Below, piece by piece: positions 32,131 through 43,800 of a stretch of 64,000 nucleotides of DNA. The translations under genes and the position numbers were made by a program. Origin of the DNA: Gnetum montanum (Eukaryota; Streptophyta; Gnetopsida; Gnetales; Gnetaceae); contig MNCI01022218.1 of NCBI GenBank assembly GCA_015680685.1, positions 289,287-353,286 of the forward strand, read 5' to 3'. The notes under the pieces were generated by a model, which was given only the letters and a program-made list of their open reading frames with translations, had not been told where the DNA came from and did not search any database. Each line of letters opens with the position of its first letter. The stretch's first letter is position 1.

Positions 32131-32725
32131 TATTCAACTTCCTATTGTGGAATGACATAGACTGGTGAAAAGCTCACGAGAACACTCCCACACATAAGAA
32201 AATAGAGAAGCATGAAGAATACCACATTCCTTTGAGCCACACCATATCTAAAACTTTAATTCCTTCCCAATTCTAGAAACTACACAAGTCACAAATCTAT
32301 TAAGGTTGTATTAATGAAAAAGGGATTGCACTTTTCCAAAACAAGAAAAACCATAGAGTGTGTGGATGGATGGATCATGTGGAGTCACTACTTGTTACAT
32401 GAAAAGAAACCATGTCCTAGTTATCAATGATGACATTCAAAGTTAGAAACCAAACATCAACATTCCAATCACAAATGAAACATACCACCATCGAGTAGCA
32501 CATCACCATTGTACCTAGGATGTTATTAGCAAAAAGAGTAGAAAATTAAACCAAACATAAGAAAATATAAAAGAAAGTAAAATAGTATTCAAGAAACATT
32601 AAATATACTAACAATGGTATAAAAAAAATCTTAGAAAATATCAATAACCTAAAAAACAAAAAGATGTAAAACAAAGAATATGAAAACAAAAAGTTGTAAA
32701 ACCAAAAATGTGTAAAATAAAAAAT

Positions 32726-33970
32726 TCAAAAGACTGAGGAGCTACATAAAGTATTAGTATGGGTGGCCATCTCCCCCACAACTAAGTTGGAAGGGGTGAT
32801 TCCAAAGATTGAGCATGGTTGTCCATCTAGTGAGGTGTCTATTGAGTTGGTTAGCTTGGGCTCATGGAAAGGTTTCACTTGTTGGATGTTGACTAATTGT
32901 TTCTTGTGTAGGCTGTCAGGTTCATAAATAATCATGGCCCTATATGGGAAAGTCTTATCAATAATGTAATGTCCTTTCTACAACATTTGAGATTTGGTTC
33001 ATTAGGGTACGTGTTCAAGATTCTAGTAGAGAACCTTGTCTCTTGGTTGAAACTTAACTTTCCTCATTTTGAGGTCATGAAATTTCTTGTTGAATGCCTT
33101 ATGCATTTCATTGGATGACAAGGCCATTACCTAATTTTCATGTAGCAAGTTGAGGTTCATTAATCATTCTTTTTGTGCTAGACTTAGATCCAGGTCATGG
33201 TCATAGGTGGTAGAGAGTGTACGGAGCTTGAATTGGATAGGTAGTGTTGGTAGTTTTTTGTACATGAGGTCATAGGGAGAATAACCTATGGGAAACTTCC
33301 ATGTGTAGAAATAGGCCCAAAGGGCATCATTTAATTTTGTGCTCCAATTCCTTCAGCATTTTCTAATGGTGCACATTAGAATTTTTGTAATCTCCCAATT
33401 AGTGACCTTAGCTTGACCATTGGCTTGAGGGTGATAAGGTATTATGAGTTTGTGCTCAACCCCCAAGTGCTACATAAGTTTTTAGAAAGTAGTATCTATA
33501 AAATGAGTTCCATTGTCAGAAATTAATTAATGAGGCATACGAAACCTATTTATGATATTTTGTTGTACACACTGAGCAGTAGTAGTGGATGTACAGTCAA
33601 TGATGGTTGCTACTTCTACCCACTTTGTATAAAAGTTAATTGCTACTATTATATATGCCTTTCCATTTGACAAAGGTGTGATGGGACCCATAAAGTCAAT
33701 GCCCCAAAAATCAAATAGCTCAAGAGGATAAATCCATTGTTTTGGCCCCTCCATTTGAGTTTTCATTCCACCATCCCTCTAATAATTATCACAAGCAAGG
33801 ATGAATTAGTGTGCATCCCTGAAGATTATTGGCCAATAATATCCTAGCATGAGGATTTTTATGGTCATGCATCTCCTAGCATAATGGCCCCCACAAGGGC
33901 CTTTGTGAGCATCCTAGAGAATGTGTAGTTGATCCGTGTCAGGGACACACCAACATACCAGGCCATCAGG
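32726..33970 (-). pseudogene. Element B integrase remnant
   Basis: The core start is in the open stretch 33527-33766: FWGIDFMGPITPLSNGKA with the first catalytic Asp, IIVAINFYTKW, and NIINRFRMPH leading to the second block, which is past a stop. The region 32950-33530 keeps decayed core and C-terminal parts, including the integrase YHPQANG-type block near 33420. The open stretch 32726-32935 gives the polyprotein tail (MIIYEPDSLHKKQL, VKPFHEPKLTNS). The zinc-binding N-terminus lies near 33780-33960. Stops separate the segments. Confidence 0.75.
32754..32786 (-). other. Internal polypurine-like tract, element B
   Basis: The minus strand reads AGTTGTGGGGGAGATGGCC then ACCCATACTAAT, nearly the same as the terminal polypurine tract of this element (AGTTGTGGGGGTA). 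It is matched in A, C and F at the same place. Confidence 0.6.
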
Positions 33971-34199
33971 ACATACTTTGTAGAGATTCCCATTGATATC
34001 CATGAAATGCTTGACCTAGTGAAGAAACTATTTCTTTTTTGGTGTCCAACCCTTGCAGCAGCTCTTGCTTAAGCAAATAAATGAGAATGGTGTCATAACA
34101 TTTTGGTTCATTGGCCATTTGTGCATTAATAGCCCCTGCAAGGAGAGATTTGTTAGGAAATTGATCAGATAAGGGACTCTCTTTCTCCTTGTCATCCCA

Positions 34200-34620
34200 T
34201 CTTAGTCATGATAAGAGGTTAGAAACCATCTTTTCCACACCTTTTTGATCTAACATCATGAGATTGAACTCTTGCAAAATCACGAGTCACTGTATGACAC
34301 AGAGGCTCATCGTTGGTTTATTCATTAGAAACTGAATGATGCTATGATCTATGTGCATGAACACTTTATAGTCAAGAACATAGCACATAAACTTCTCTAA
34401 TGTAAACACCACTACCATTAACTCCTTTTCTGTGGTGGTGCACCTATGATACTTTGGCTTGCTTAGTGAATGTAATATGGATGTTTTTGATCATATAGCT
34501 ATGTAATCACTACCCACAAAGCATATTTTGATGCATCAGTCATCACATGAAATGGCTTGGACCAAACAAGTGCTTGTAGAATTGGGGTTTTAACAAGCTT
34601 CTATTTCTATTGGTGAAATG
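34200..34620 (-). pseudogene. Element B RNase H remnant
   Basis: Minus-strand blocks are AISCDD and CIKICFVGSDYIAI (first Asp block), KPKYHRCTTTEKELMVVVFT (Glu block), LEKFMCYVLDYKVFMHIDHS (Asp block) and MNKPTMSLCVIQ. The order and spacing fit a gypsy RNase H between RT and integrase. A few stops are present. Confidence 0.7.
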
Positions 34621-34689
34621 TTGTTTCACATGTAGGGGTCTAGAAAAATAATGCATCTTTCTTTGTTAATTCAACCAATAGCTTGGAAA

Positions 34690-35480
34690 TTTTGGAAAAA
34701 TTCTCAATGAAGTGCTAGTAGTAACTAGTATGACCAAGGAATGACCACATTTTTTTAACTATTTTTGGTTGATGGGTTATTCCTTTGATGACCCTTATCT
34801 TTTCATGGTCCACCTTGATTCTTGATTTTAAGATATGGTGCCCCAAGACTATGCCCTCCTACATCATAAGATGGCTCTTTTGCCAGTTGAGCTGGAGGTT
34901 TGTTTTGACACATCTCCTCAACACTTGCTCAAGATGGTTCAAGGCTTGCTCGAACATAGCTCCGTAGGTAGAAAATTCATCCATGAATACTTCTATCCCA
35001 CTACTGATTTGTTGTTAAAAAATGCTAAGGACTAATTATTGGAATGTGGTTGAGGTATTACATTGACCAAAGGGAATTCGACGATAAGCAAAAGTGTCCT
35101 AAGGACTTGTGAAAGTCATCTTCACTTGGTCCTTTGGTGCAATTTGGATTTGGTTATATCCACTATAACCATCTAGAAAGCTATAATAGTAGTGCCTAGA
35201 AATGGTGTCCAGCACTTGGTTGAAAAAAGGCAATAGAAAATGATCTTTAAAAGTTGCCATATTAAGTAGTTAAAAGTCAATGCACACTCACCATTTGCCT
35301 CCTTTCTTGGGTACAATCATAAGTAGACTAACCCACTCACTATGTACAAAGGGTAGATGAATCCCATCTTGAGGAGTTGTTTAATCTTCTCTTTGCTAAT
35401 CTGCTGTAATTTAGGATTCAAACACTATTGCAGCTATCGTTTCGACTTAATAGTAAGGTCAGTGTATATTCGGTGCTGGC
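34690..35480 (-). pseudogene. Element B reverse transcriptase remnant
   Basis: On the minus strand: HLPFVHSEWVSLLMIVPKKG near 35300-35360, then LLNMATFKDHFLLPF, YYSFLDGYSGYNQIQIAPKD, FTSP.DTFAYRRIPFG (35060-35120), and VFMDEFSTYGAMFEQALNHL near 34930-34990. The last is the catalytic region with DE in place of DD. NLQL and the connection follow. Several stops interrupt it. This is the best readable RT of the A/B/C/F family in the window. Confidence 0.8.
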
Positions 35481-35952
35481 ATATTCTTGGATCTATTCTA
35501 GTGAGCTCAGAATCTAACTAGGCAAAGGCTACTGACCATTTCTCCACAACCTCCATCAACATTTTCTTTTGTTCTACAACAAACTTAGCATTAATAATGA
35601 TCAACCTTCCATTTTTCAAAAACACATACTCCATCCCAGTTCGTAGTGTCTTTAATTCAAGGGATTCTTGTTTAAAATTGTCAAGAATCTCCAACTCTTC
35701 CTAGTTGATATCATCATTTACTCCCTTGGAGAGCTGGTGATGAACTCACTCAAGTTCATCCATACTTGCAACGTATTCACATGTTAGGCCCTTAGTAGGC
35801 TCCATACATAATGTACTACTACTAGAATTAGTTGTCAGCCACTGGGTGCCTTCTTGTTTTGTGGCTATCACGTACAGAAATCTTTGGATTTCAGCTTTTG
35901 GTGCATACTACTTGCATGTAAAGATTGATGTTCACTTTACTAATCATAGCTT

Positions 35953-36400
35953 CTACACACAATGGCACCCTGAATTGTTGTACGCGATACATGGAACCCT
36001 CTTCTTCTTGATCGTTAGAAATTCATTTTCTTTAGATATCTCCAAGGAAATATCTCTAATGTTCATTTTGGCATCAATAGTGCTTAACCATGCCCTTGCC
36101 ATAATAATTGGGAATTCCCCCTTACAGTTCTCCACCTTGATTACTAAGAAGTTGGTAGGAAATGACCATCCACAAATGGTGGTTACAATGTCTTCTACCA
36201 GTTCCAATGGAATAGTGATGGACTGGTTTGCTAACTCTAACTTGATGTTGCTCTTCTTCAAGGGAGGAAGGTTCCACATCATGTACATCTCATGTAAAAT
36301 TAGATTAACACTAAAACTAGAGTCAAGAAGAGCTTTACAAGGCTCATTACTAGCAATTTTCAAATATACTAGGGGACTCTCGAGATTAGCTAACTTACTA
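35953..36400 (-). pseudogene. Element B aspartic protease
   Basis: A 136-codon open stretch (35953-36363) covers nearly the whole retropepsin. The catalytic motif is ALLDSSFSVNLI, with Ser in place of the DSG glycine. Then come MWNLPPLKKSNIKLELANQS, LELVEDIVTTICGWSF and the terminal FPIIMARAWLSTIDAKMNI. The Gly-to-Ser change in the active-site loop and the downstream stop make activity doubtful. It lies between gag and RT as usual. Confidence 0.85.
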
Positions 36401-36559
36401 GGTAGGTTACTAGCTCAAATCCAATCAAATATAGTATGGATTAACATTATAGTATAGATTTGAGAGGGATTTTGGGTTGAAGGGGACTTAGATAAAAGTA
36501 AGATAGAGGAAGGTGGAGGATCAGGGTTACCAACCATTGATGTGTCTAAGGGCTTTGGT

Positions 36560-38970
36560 GAACTGTGAGGTTAGAAGAAGGATCTTTTCTTTGTTCGTGA
36601 TTCTGACCCACTTGGTGGGTTAACTAATTGTAGATTAACCACCCTCATAGCATTTTTTTGCTATGGTTGGATAGGAAATTCACCCTGCATGGATGGAGTA
36701 GGTGGTAGCTATGTAGGAGATGGAGGAGTTGGTGTAGGAATAGGAGGAGCATGAGGATAGTAGGTGGCATCCCTTCTTGGATAGGATGGTTGGTATGCTT
36801 TAGGAGGATGGTGGTGAGGTTGGTAGGCTACAACATGACCAGAGGAGTCTTGTGGAGATGAAAGTTGCTAAACATAGTAACCATAGGGATCTAGCTATGG
36901 GTAAGGGTACTACTATCTAGGAGGTGCCAGCACCCACAATTATGGTTGTTTCCACTGCTGGTACAATTCATAAGGTTACGATTGAGTTCCACTTGGATAG
37001 TACTATTGTGGTTGGTGGAACTATCAAGAATTACCTTGTGGGTAAGATAATCTTTTGGGTGTTTTCCATTGTGTGAGTCATAGATGTAAGGCATAAACCC
37101 CAGATTCTTACAAGTGTGACACCATTGGACAACATCCCTTGGCATGTTCATACTGGTAGACGTTGCACCTACCATCATCATCTGAGTTGCTATCTACAAC
37201 CATCTCTATCGTAGCCATCTTACCCTTACCCTTGGATATAGCATGTTCAGCTTCCTGACATTCCTGGCACTCATGCTCATTACTTTTCTCCTTGGACTCT
37301 TTAGCAATTTTTAAGACAACCTGAAACCTATTGTTCATGGAGTCCCATAATTGGTCAACCTTAGCTATGATTTCAGATTGCAATTTCTGGAGTGGTAAGG
37401 TTTTTTGATTAACCACCTCATCTCTGGTTAACTCATCCTCACTATCAGAAAATTAAATCCCCCTTTTATGGATAGAAGGATCCCTATTGTATTCCTCTGC
37501 ACTTTCTCGCTTTCTCAATTCTCTCTCCTCTTGGGCTACCTACTCAATTAACTTTTGGATCCGACAGGTGCTTAACTCTATCAATCTCCCTTGGGCATAG
37601 ATGCCAATGGTTTTTTTTTGTTTCATACCGCAACCCATCTATGATATGGCAAAATTGATCAAGTTGAGAGTATCCATGGCTGGGACACCTATGTAACAGA
37701 GAGTAATATCAGCTAATAGCTGCATCCAAGGGCTCGTGGTTCCCTTATTTCCACCCTTAGATCTACTTCCTTAGATTGGATACTTGAGAGTACATTTGAT
37801 ATTTTTCATTGAACAACTCCAACATCATACACCACCGCCTAATTGATTCTAGCTCTAAGGACCGGTACCAATTTTCTACTTCCTAAATGAGTATCCTTAG
37901 AAACAACTTCAACTTCTACCAGTCATTCTCAATATTCTATAAGGCACATGCATCCTAGAAGGCTTGTAGATGATTTTGTAGATTAGCATCATAACCTCCC
38001 TCAAACTGAGGATGTTTTTCATGTCCAACCTATTTATTCTGCTGTCCTTTATGTGCCTTGTTAGAATCCTCATGGACTTTACAATGTTTAACATGCACTG
38101 AGTGGCAAGTAGAGGTTCATCAAGGCCATGGTGATGGTGCTTACAATGTTCTCTACTAACCCTTCTTTCATGGTGATGGGTCCCTCTAGATTACCCACGC
38201 CTCTAGTCATGACTATTCCAAGAGTCCCTTCTATTATTCTAGTCCCGTCAGTCACCTCCATCACGATCATGCCCTCTATGGCCATGATCTGAGCCTGAAT
38301 AAGAAGAAGAAGAAGATAATGAACGGGAATATGAAGGAGAACTTGCATCACGCCGATGCGTATCACCCTTCCTTCGATGGTCACAACCATGATCACGATC
38401 ATGACCTCCTTTTTTGCTTCTATCATGACTTGTCCCTCTAGATCCATTTTTTTCGTTGAATCTGTTCTGATAAAAACTTGGATTATGAATTATGGATTGC
38501 ATGTTTTGGTTGAGGGACCCTTGAAAAAAGTGAGAGAGGAGTATCACAAAAGAAAAATCCCCCAAAGAAGTGTTTTCCTCCATCCAATGGGCCAAGGAGA
38601 GGTGAAAAGGTGTTTGACCCCTTGCCCTTCACAAGCTTGTGTTGGTGCTCCAACTGATGATCCCTTAACCTTTGTGCTTTAGTGGGATGATAATCCCTTG
38701 AGTTGAGATCTCACATCTCATACTCTCTATGAAGATGTTGAAGCCCATGTTGTGTGAGCATTAGCTAGAGCATCACTGGAACAAATCGATCAGGTGGCAA
38801 CACAATGTTGCCTTCCATGTCACACCACCATAGCATTTCATCTTGATGTAAGATGAAGGTGAAGTCTAGTACATACTCATCAAGATGATCATATGCCACT
38901 TGGTATTTTTGAGGCACCTGGTCTACCCTAGGTGGAGATAGGCTCCTATGAGAAGAAGATATTTTATGTT
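36560..38970 (-). pseudogene. gag: Element B gag remnant
   Basis: The N-terminal part near 38860-38960 reads VDQVPQKYQVAYDHLDEYV and FTFILHQDEMLWW, matching A. The open stretch 38248-38595 gives an Arg/Asp/His/Ser-rich section (GGHDRDHGCDHRRKGDTHRR; SSSSSYSGSDHG). The capsid core is near 37500-37950. The stretch 37108-37416 reads QLWDSMNNRFQVVLKI and ends with the motif CNVYQYEHAKGCCPMVSHL. A Pro/Tyr-rich tail lies at 36600-37000. Several stops and frame changes are present. The first Cys pair of the C-terminal motif is altered (CNVY for CxxC). Confidence 0.8.
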
Positions 38971-39111
38971 AATGCACTTGTACATGGTGTGTGGTTAAGG
39001 TTTGATTTAATTATAATAATAATTTCTATTTTTGTAAGATTTGACTCTTAGGGTTTGAACAACGAGGTCACTAAGTTTCACTCATTTTAGATAGCACTCA
39101 TAGAACTAAAA

Positions 39112-39129
39112 TCCCAAGCAACAACACCA
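39112..39129 (-). other. Element B primer-binding site (decayed tRNA-Asp type)
   Basis: The minus strand reads TGGTGTTGTTGCTTGGGA one base after the LTR end, matching the tRNA-Asp primer site except at positions mostly explained by C-to-T change. Confidence 0.7.
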
Positions 39130-39130
39130 A

Positions 39131-39999
39131 TGATGAGCAACAAGGTACCCCTATGCCCAACTATATGAATCATAGGCGTTCACGTGCAATCTAGTCAAAT
39201 TCTGCAAACCTTAATTACCAAGTACGCTAGAGGTAAATAGTGTGTGTGTGTTGTCCATTCATTGTCTTCCTAGTCCCACTTGTGAAATGCAGTTGTATGG
39301 TTATATGTGACTAAGGCATAATATTTTTATTATTTTGTCTTTTATCAATTTACTCACCTACAACAAGAATGAAAGTGAGATTAATTAAGTGTAAAGTAAA
39401 CTATGGTCTAATCTAGCCTAACACAAGTAACCATCCCCACTTCCCAGCCACATCATGAACTTTATGTAAACACTACTGGGTTGTCAAACGCTCACCGTTT
39501 CTAAGCTACCAATTGTCACACATATGTTTGAAGGGGTCATGATTGTGTATTTTAATTGGTTGCTTAATTAATCAAAATTAATTGCTACATGAATAACATT
39601 ACTGTAAACTACATGAAATCACAATATATAAATGCATAAGAAAAAAAGTCTCAAGTGCTACAAGGATGAATCAAAGAGCTTGTCTTTATTGCCAACACAA
39701 TGGTGTGTTTAGGTACATTAATGCTTGAATAAAGATCTAATCACACTTAGACCTCCTGTTTTGGGCACTTGGAAAATATTCTAACTTTCAAATGAACAAA
39801 CTACAAGAGTTTCACTACTTGATTGCAAAAAACTACTCTGAATCATGTGATCGAGGGCTGTATTTATAGACCCAAGAGTAACTTAGTGATATCACATGCA
39901 CGATATCACATCTTGGACCATGATATTGCATACTCAATATCATGTACCCGATATCATAGCCACTCTAATATTGGAGCATATGAAAAGAATGATTCATCA
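39131..39999 (-). repeat. Element B 5' LTR
   Basis: Plus-strand ends TGATGAGCAACA and GATTCATCA, matching 29905-30757. On the minus strand GATATC-containing palindromic phrases (39885-39965) precede TATAAATA at about 39860-39867. Confidence 0.9.
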
Positions 40000-40004
40000 G
40001 TCAC
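40000..40004. repeat. Target-site duplication of element B (right)
   Basis: GTCAC, identical to 29900-29904. Confidence 0.9.
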
Positions 40005-40200
40005 ATATGAGTTTTGAATCTTCTTTAACTCCCTACACAAAGCTTCATATTCTGCTCTATTATTAGTACAAGGAATTTCTATTCATATAGCTTTTAATCT
40101 CACTATATTTTCTAGGCTAATTAGAACAATACTAATTCCCAATCCCCTGGAATTACAAGCTCCATCAAAGTATAATTGCCAAAATTTTTCTAATTGATTA
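40005..40200 (-). pseudogene. Element D upstream RNase H, N-terminal half
   Basis: The minus strand reads FWQLYFDGACNSRGLGISIV, then, after one stop, CTNNRAEYEALCRELK, followed by the Asp-Ser block at the B insertion site. YFDGA..S.G.G and NN.AEYEAL are hallmarks of the archaeal-like plant RNase H found in Tat elements. The frame directly before it ends the protease (40420-40830), and RT begins about 600 bp further down, after B is removed. About ten residues between the NN.AEYEAL and Asp-Ser blocks seem to be missing. One stop and one frame change are present. Confidence 0.8.
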
Positions 40201-40419
40201 TTGGAATGCATACTTTGTATTTCTCGAATTGATCAGGTTCATAATTTAACTTCCCTTGATTCAATTCTCTTATTTTTTCTATCTAAAGTCACATTCTTTA
40301 TCATCAATGGATCACTATATATATAAATATGATTTGACTCTCCCTTCCATGGCAACCACATGTGAATAATCTATAGCTATGGATCCAAAAAAATTTCAAC
40401 TCCAACTTCTACTTAACAA

Positions 40420-40830
40420 TAAGCTATAGGAGTTAGGAATATCAATTGATTAGATGGTAACTCTATTTTTAATCATTGGATCTAAAGCTAATAGGAGCAA
40501 TATATTTCATAATTGACCTATTAATTATACTCTTATAAACTTGGATAATTTTCTTATCTAATTACTCTAGTTTTAATCCTAGTTGATCACATATTGATAA
40601 GGATAATATTGTTGAAATGGCTTCTTAATCAACTAAACAATTGTGTAGATATCCACCTTTTAGCTTAAGAGTTAATAAGAAAGAAGAAGTATCTCTTTTA
40701 GCTACAACCCATGTTTTGTTAATAGAGTTATTATTGTTATAAATATAGTTTGTAACAACATCACCTACTTTCTTCTTATTCTTAATTTTTTCTAAAATTC
40801 TTTTACAGTACCCTTCCATTTAAATTAATT
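40420..40830 (-). pseudogene. Element D aspartic protease remnant
   Basis: The open stretch 40625-40819 ends FLLTLKLKGGYLHNCLVD, the catalytic Asp of a retropepsin, where a TAA follows immediately in place of the Ser-Gly. Downstream on the minus strand come ILSLSICDQLGLKLE, KKIIQVYKSI, then IPNSYSLLLSRSW with SIAIDYSHVV, the terminal block of Tat-type proteases. It directly precedes the upstream RNase H. Confidence 0.7.
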
Positions 40831-43800
40831 GATATAGGCTAATATTGGCTTTAATCCTTTTCAAATCTTTGATTATATCATACTTCACCATAAAATCTTA
40901 ACTTTTGAAACATTCTAAGGAGAGGATCCATTTAGCATTACAACACATGGAATTTTGCTACTTGTATGCTCCAAAAATCATACTTTTAAATTTTTTTTTT
41001 ATGATGCCTATTCATAGTAGAGAGACTATTACCTTTCTTTTTATGGTTATTATCTATTGTTTACTATTTGTTTGATTTCATAGAGAATGATAATAATGAT
41101 AATGATAATAGTGACATATAGAATATGCCCTCTATTTCTTTCTTTCTTTTCTTTTGGAAAATATATTAGAGACTTCCCATTCATTATTTTAGCATGAGAA
41201 TAAAAAAACATTACTATTATTGTTTTTATGACTAGTAATTTATTTTCCACAATTCTACCCTCTAATTTAAGTAACTCTAAAAACTAAATATTTCCTTAAG
41301 CTACAAGATATTATGAATTTCCAAATCTCTTAAGTGGTGTTAATTAGAAATTTATATTTTCTCTAGGCCTTCATTTTCCTATATACTCAAATTTTATTGC
41401 CCAAAAATTCAGGCCCTACTTTCAAGCTTTATTTTTTAAACTTAGAATACCTAAAATTAGAGGAAAACATTGGTTGAATTTTCCATGAGAAGTAAATCTA
41501 ACTACTATAAGTCTTTTCATTGTATGATACAAGCTAGTTCTTATACAACATTTAAAATACACTCAAGATTCACAATTACTTTTTTCAATTGTATGGTGGG
41601 AATATTGGATCTTGGAAGCTTGGAAGTCTCCTTGGAGTAAGTTTTTTATTGCATAATAAATGTTTTGTACTTCTTGTCATGGTTATATTTTTTTATATGA
41701 AAATTAAAATATTATTTATTTATTTTTGTTTTAGCATGCTAACCCTATTTTTTATTAGCAATTATATTCTTTTATTTATGCAAAGAAAAGAAAGAAAATA
41801 TATGTGTGATCATGTATGTTTATTTTCTTTCCATAAAATCAATCCACATGAATTATGATCAAAAGCCCTTTAGACCCTAGATAAGCAATTTATTTAAACT
41901 TAGATAGTAAATAGGTGGATGATGCATTTAATTAGTGTGCTTTGTTTAAAGCATATAGTATTCTTAGGTACCATTAACTTATCATTTTAATAATAATACA
42001 TTCATCCCTATACCTTGAATGGATGGGTTACATTAATTATTTATTTTGTATATACCCTACCTTAGATGTAAAGATAAACATCACTATCTAACCTTACTTG
42101 CACATATTTTTACTTCATCTTAATATTTTGAGGCATTGGACCCAAGGGGTTGAGTTGCACAACACCTAAAGGTTTTCAATGATGTATGGACCATTTGTAA
42201 CTATGCACCTACCTCATGTATGATTCCCAATCACTGATCTTTGGGGTATATCAAGTTGTAGTCTAAAAATGATGATTGACCCAAGCCTTGTTTATGTAAT
42301 TTAGAACCTAAAGATAATTTAACTCATAGCCAAATGGTGATTAGATTCTTTGATTTGGATGGCCTTCAATATGATAATGCAATGTCACATTGCATGGGAA
42401 AAGTTGATAAAATGTATAAATTTTTTATTCCCAACCATTATTTGAATCCTATTATAGATTAAATGATCTCATTTAGTTGAAACATAGTAGATGATTAGGA
42501 CTACACCCAACCACATCTATTAGTGCTACTTATAAAACAAAACTTAAAACAAGTAAATCACATAAATTTTTAATGTTTTCTAGCTTTGCAAGTCATGGGA
42601 AGTATTAGCCATTACCCTCGTCAATGCTAGTTATTAAGGTATCATAATTCTATTAAAGATAGATGATATGCAATAGATGCATCAATGTTTAAGATTATGA
42701 GAAGTGGCAAAGTCTTATCTCATTAACAAATTGTTAAGTCTAATGAGGAAAGGAGGTACCTAGGCCCTATAATCAACCTATCATTATATGAGTCACATCT
42801 TTATTAGTTGTTAATATAAGTATGACTCCATGTTTTAATATGACTATAAAAAATTTTTGTACTGATCTTTAAAGGGTGGTTCTTAGGGGTCCTTCACATA
42901 GTATGTTTTTCTTTTTCTATTTACTAATTTTATTTTTCACTTTCTACAAGGTAAAATCCTAAAGACTTGGCAAAGTACAAGGGAATGCTTAACACTTTAA
43001 AGATGTCCTCTATGGAAGTTTAGATATAATTACCAACAAATAAGCATAAACGTTTGGTGGGATCATCGATGTTGATTAACTAGTGGAACTATGAAGCTCT
43101 TGTTGCTAAGTTAAGGTCAAGTTGGTGATTCTTATGATCAAAAGTACTAGATAAGTATATGTCCAATATTGAAAGAATAAAAACAAAAGCAAAATCAAAA
43201 ATATTTTTAAGACTACGCAAACAATTAGAGTGACATACAACTAACAAAACTAGGATAGCAAGCAAAAAACATGAAATAAGAAATTTATCATGCAATAGGT
43301 CAACAATTCAAAACCATACAAGGACTAAGGGTATAACATTGGGACTATCATTGAGGTTTTACCTATTAATTAATTTATTTATTTTTTGGTTACCATGACC
43401 CAATCTTGACTTGTGGTGCATACCATGCCCATCATTATAATTTTTGGTATGTACCATGATCTTACCATGACTCATGATCTTCTTATAGTTTAACATAAAT
43501 AAAGCATGGTTGAAACCCAACACTCATAGTTTATGATATGTTTTTAATTTAAATTTTAGAGTTAAAATCAAACATCCAAAGATTGAAAGAATATTTTATC
43601 ACTACTACATCTTCTAACATAAGCTTTAATTAATAAGATTTTAATGTGAAAGTCATTATATTAGAACTTTTAACACTAGAAATTAATATTATTTTTAACT
43701 TATTTGCATCAAAACATTCAAGTAATGTAGAACATTACTAATGAATATGACTACTATGTAGCATAAATCTTCACCAAGATTGATTCTTGGTAATTAATAA

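Larger units (their letters stand above)
29905..39999 (-). mobile_element. Element B: full-length Ty3/gypsy element of the A/C/F family
   Basis: A 10.1-kb minus-strand element with 3' LTR 29905-30757 and 5' LTR 39131-39999, flanked by a perfect 5-bp duplication GTCAC. In transcription order: primer site (39112-39129), gag (36560-38970), protease (35953-36400), RT (34690-35480), RNase H (34200-34620), integrase (32950-33970) and tail (32726-32935), internal purine tract (32754-32786), conserved 3' region with putative intron, polypurine tract (30758-30770). The domain order and integrase type fit the Ogre/Tat/Athila group. About 15% of positions differ between LTRs in the first 200 bp, so it is old. 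It inserted into the RNase H of element D. Confidence 0.9.

Noticed and set aside
41050-41250. 66-codon minus-strand frame with poly-Ile
   Set aside because: The hydrophobic run is the translation of an ATGATA microsatellite.
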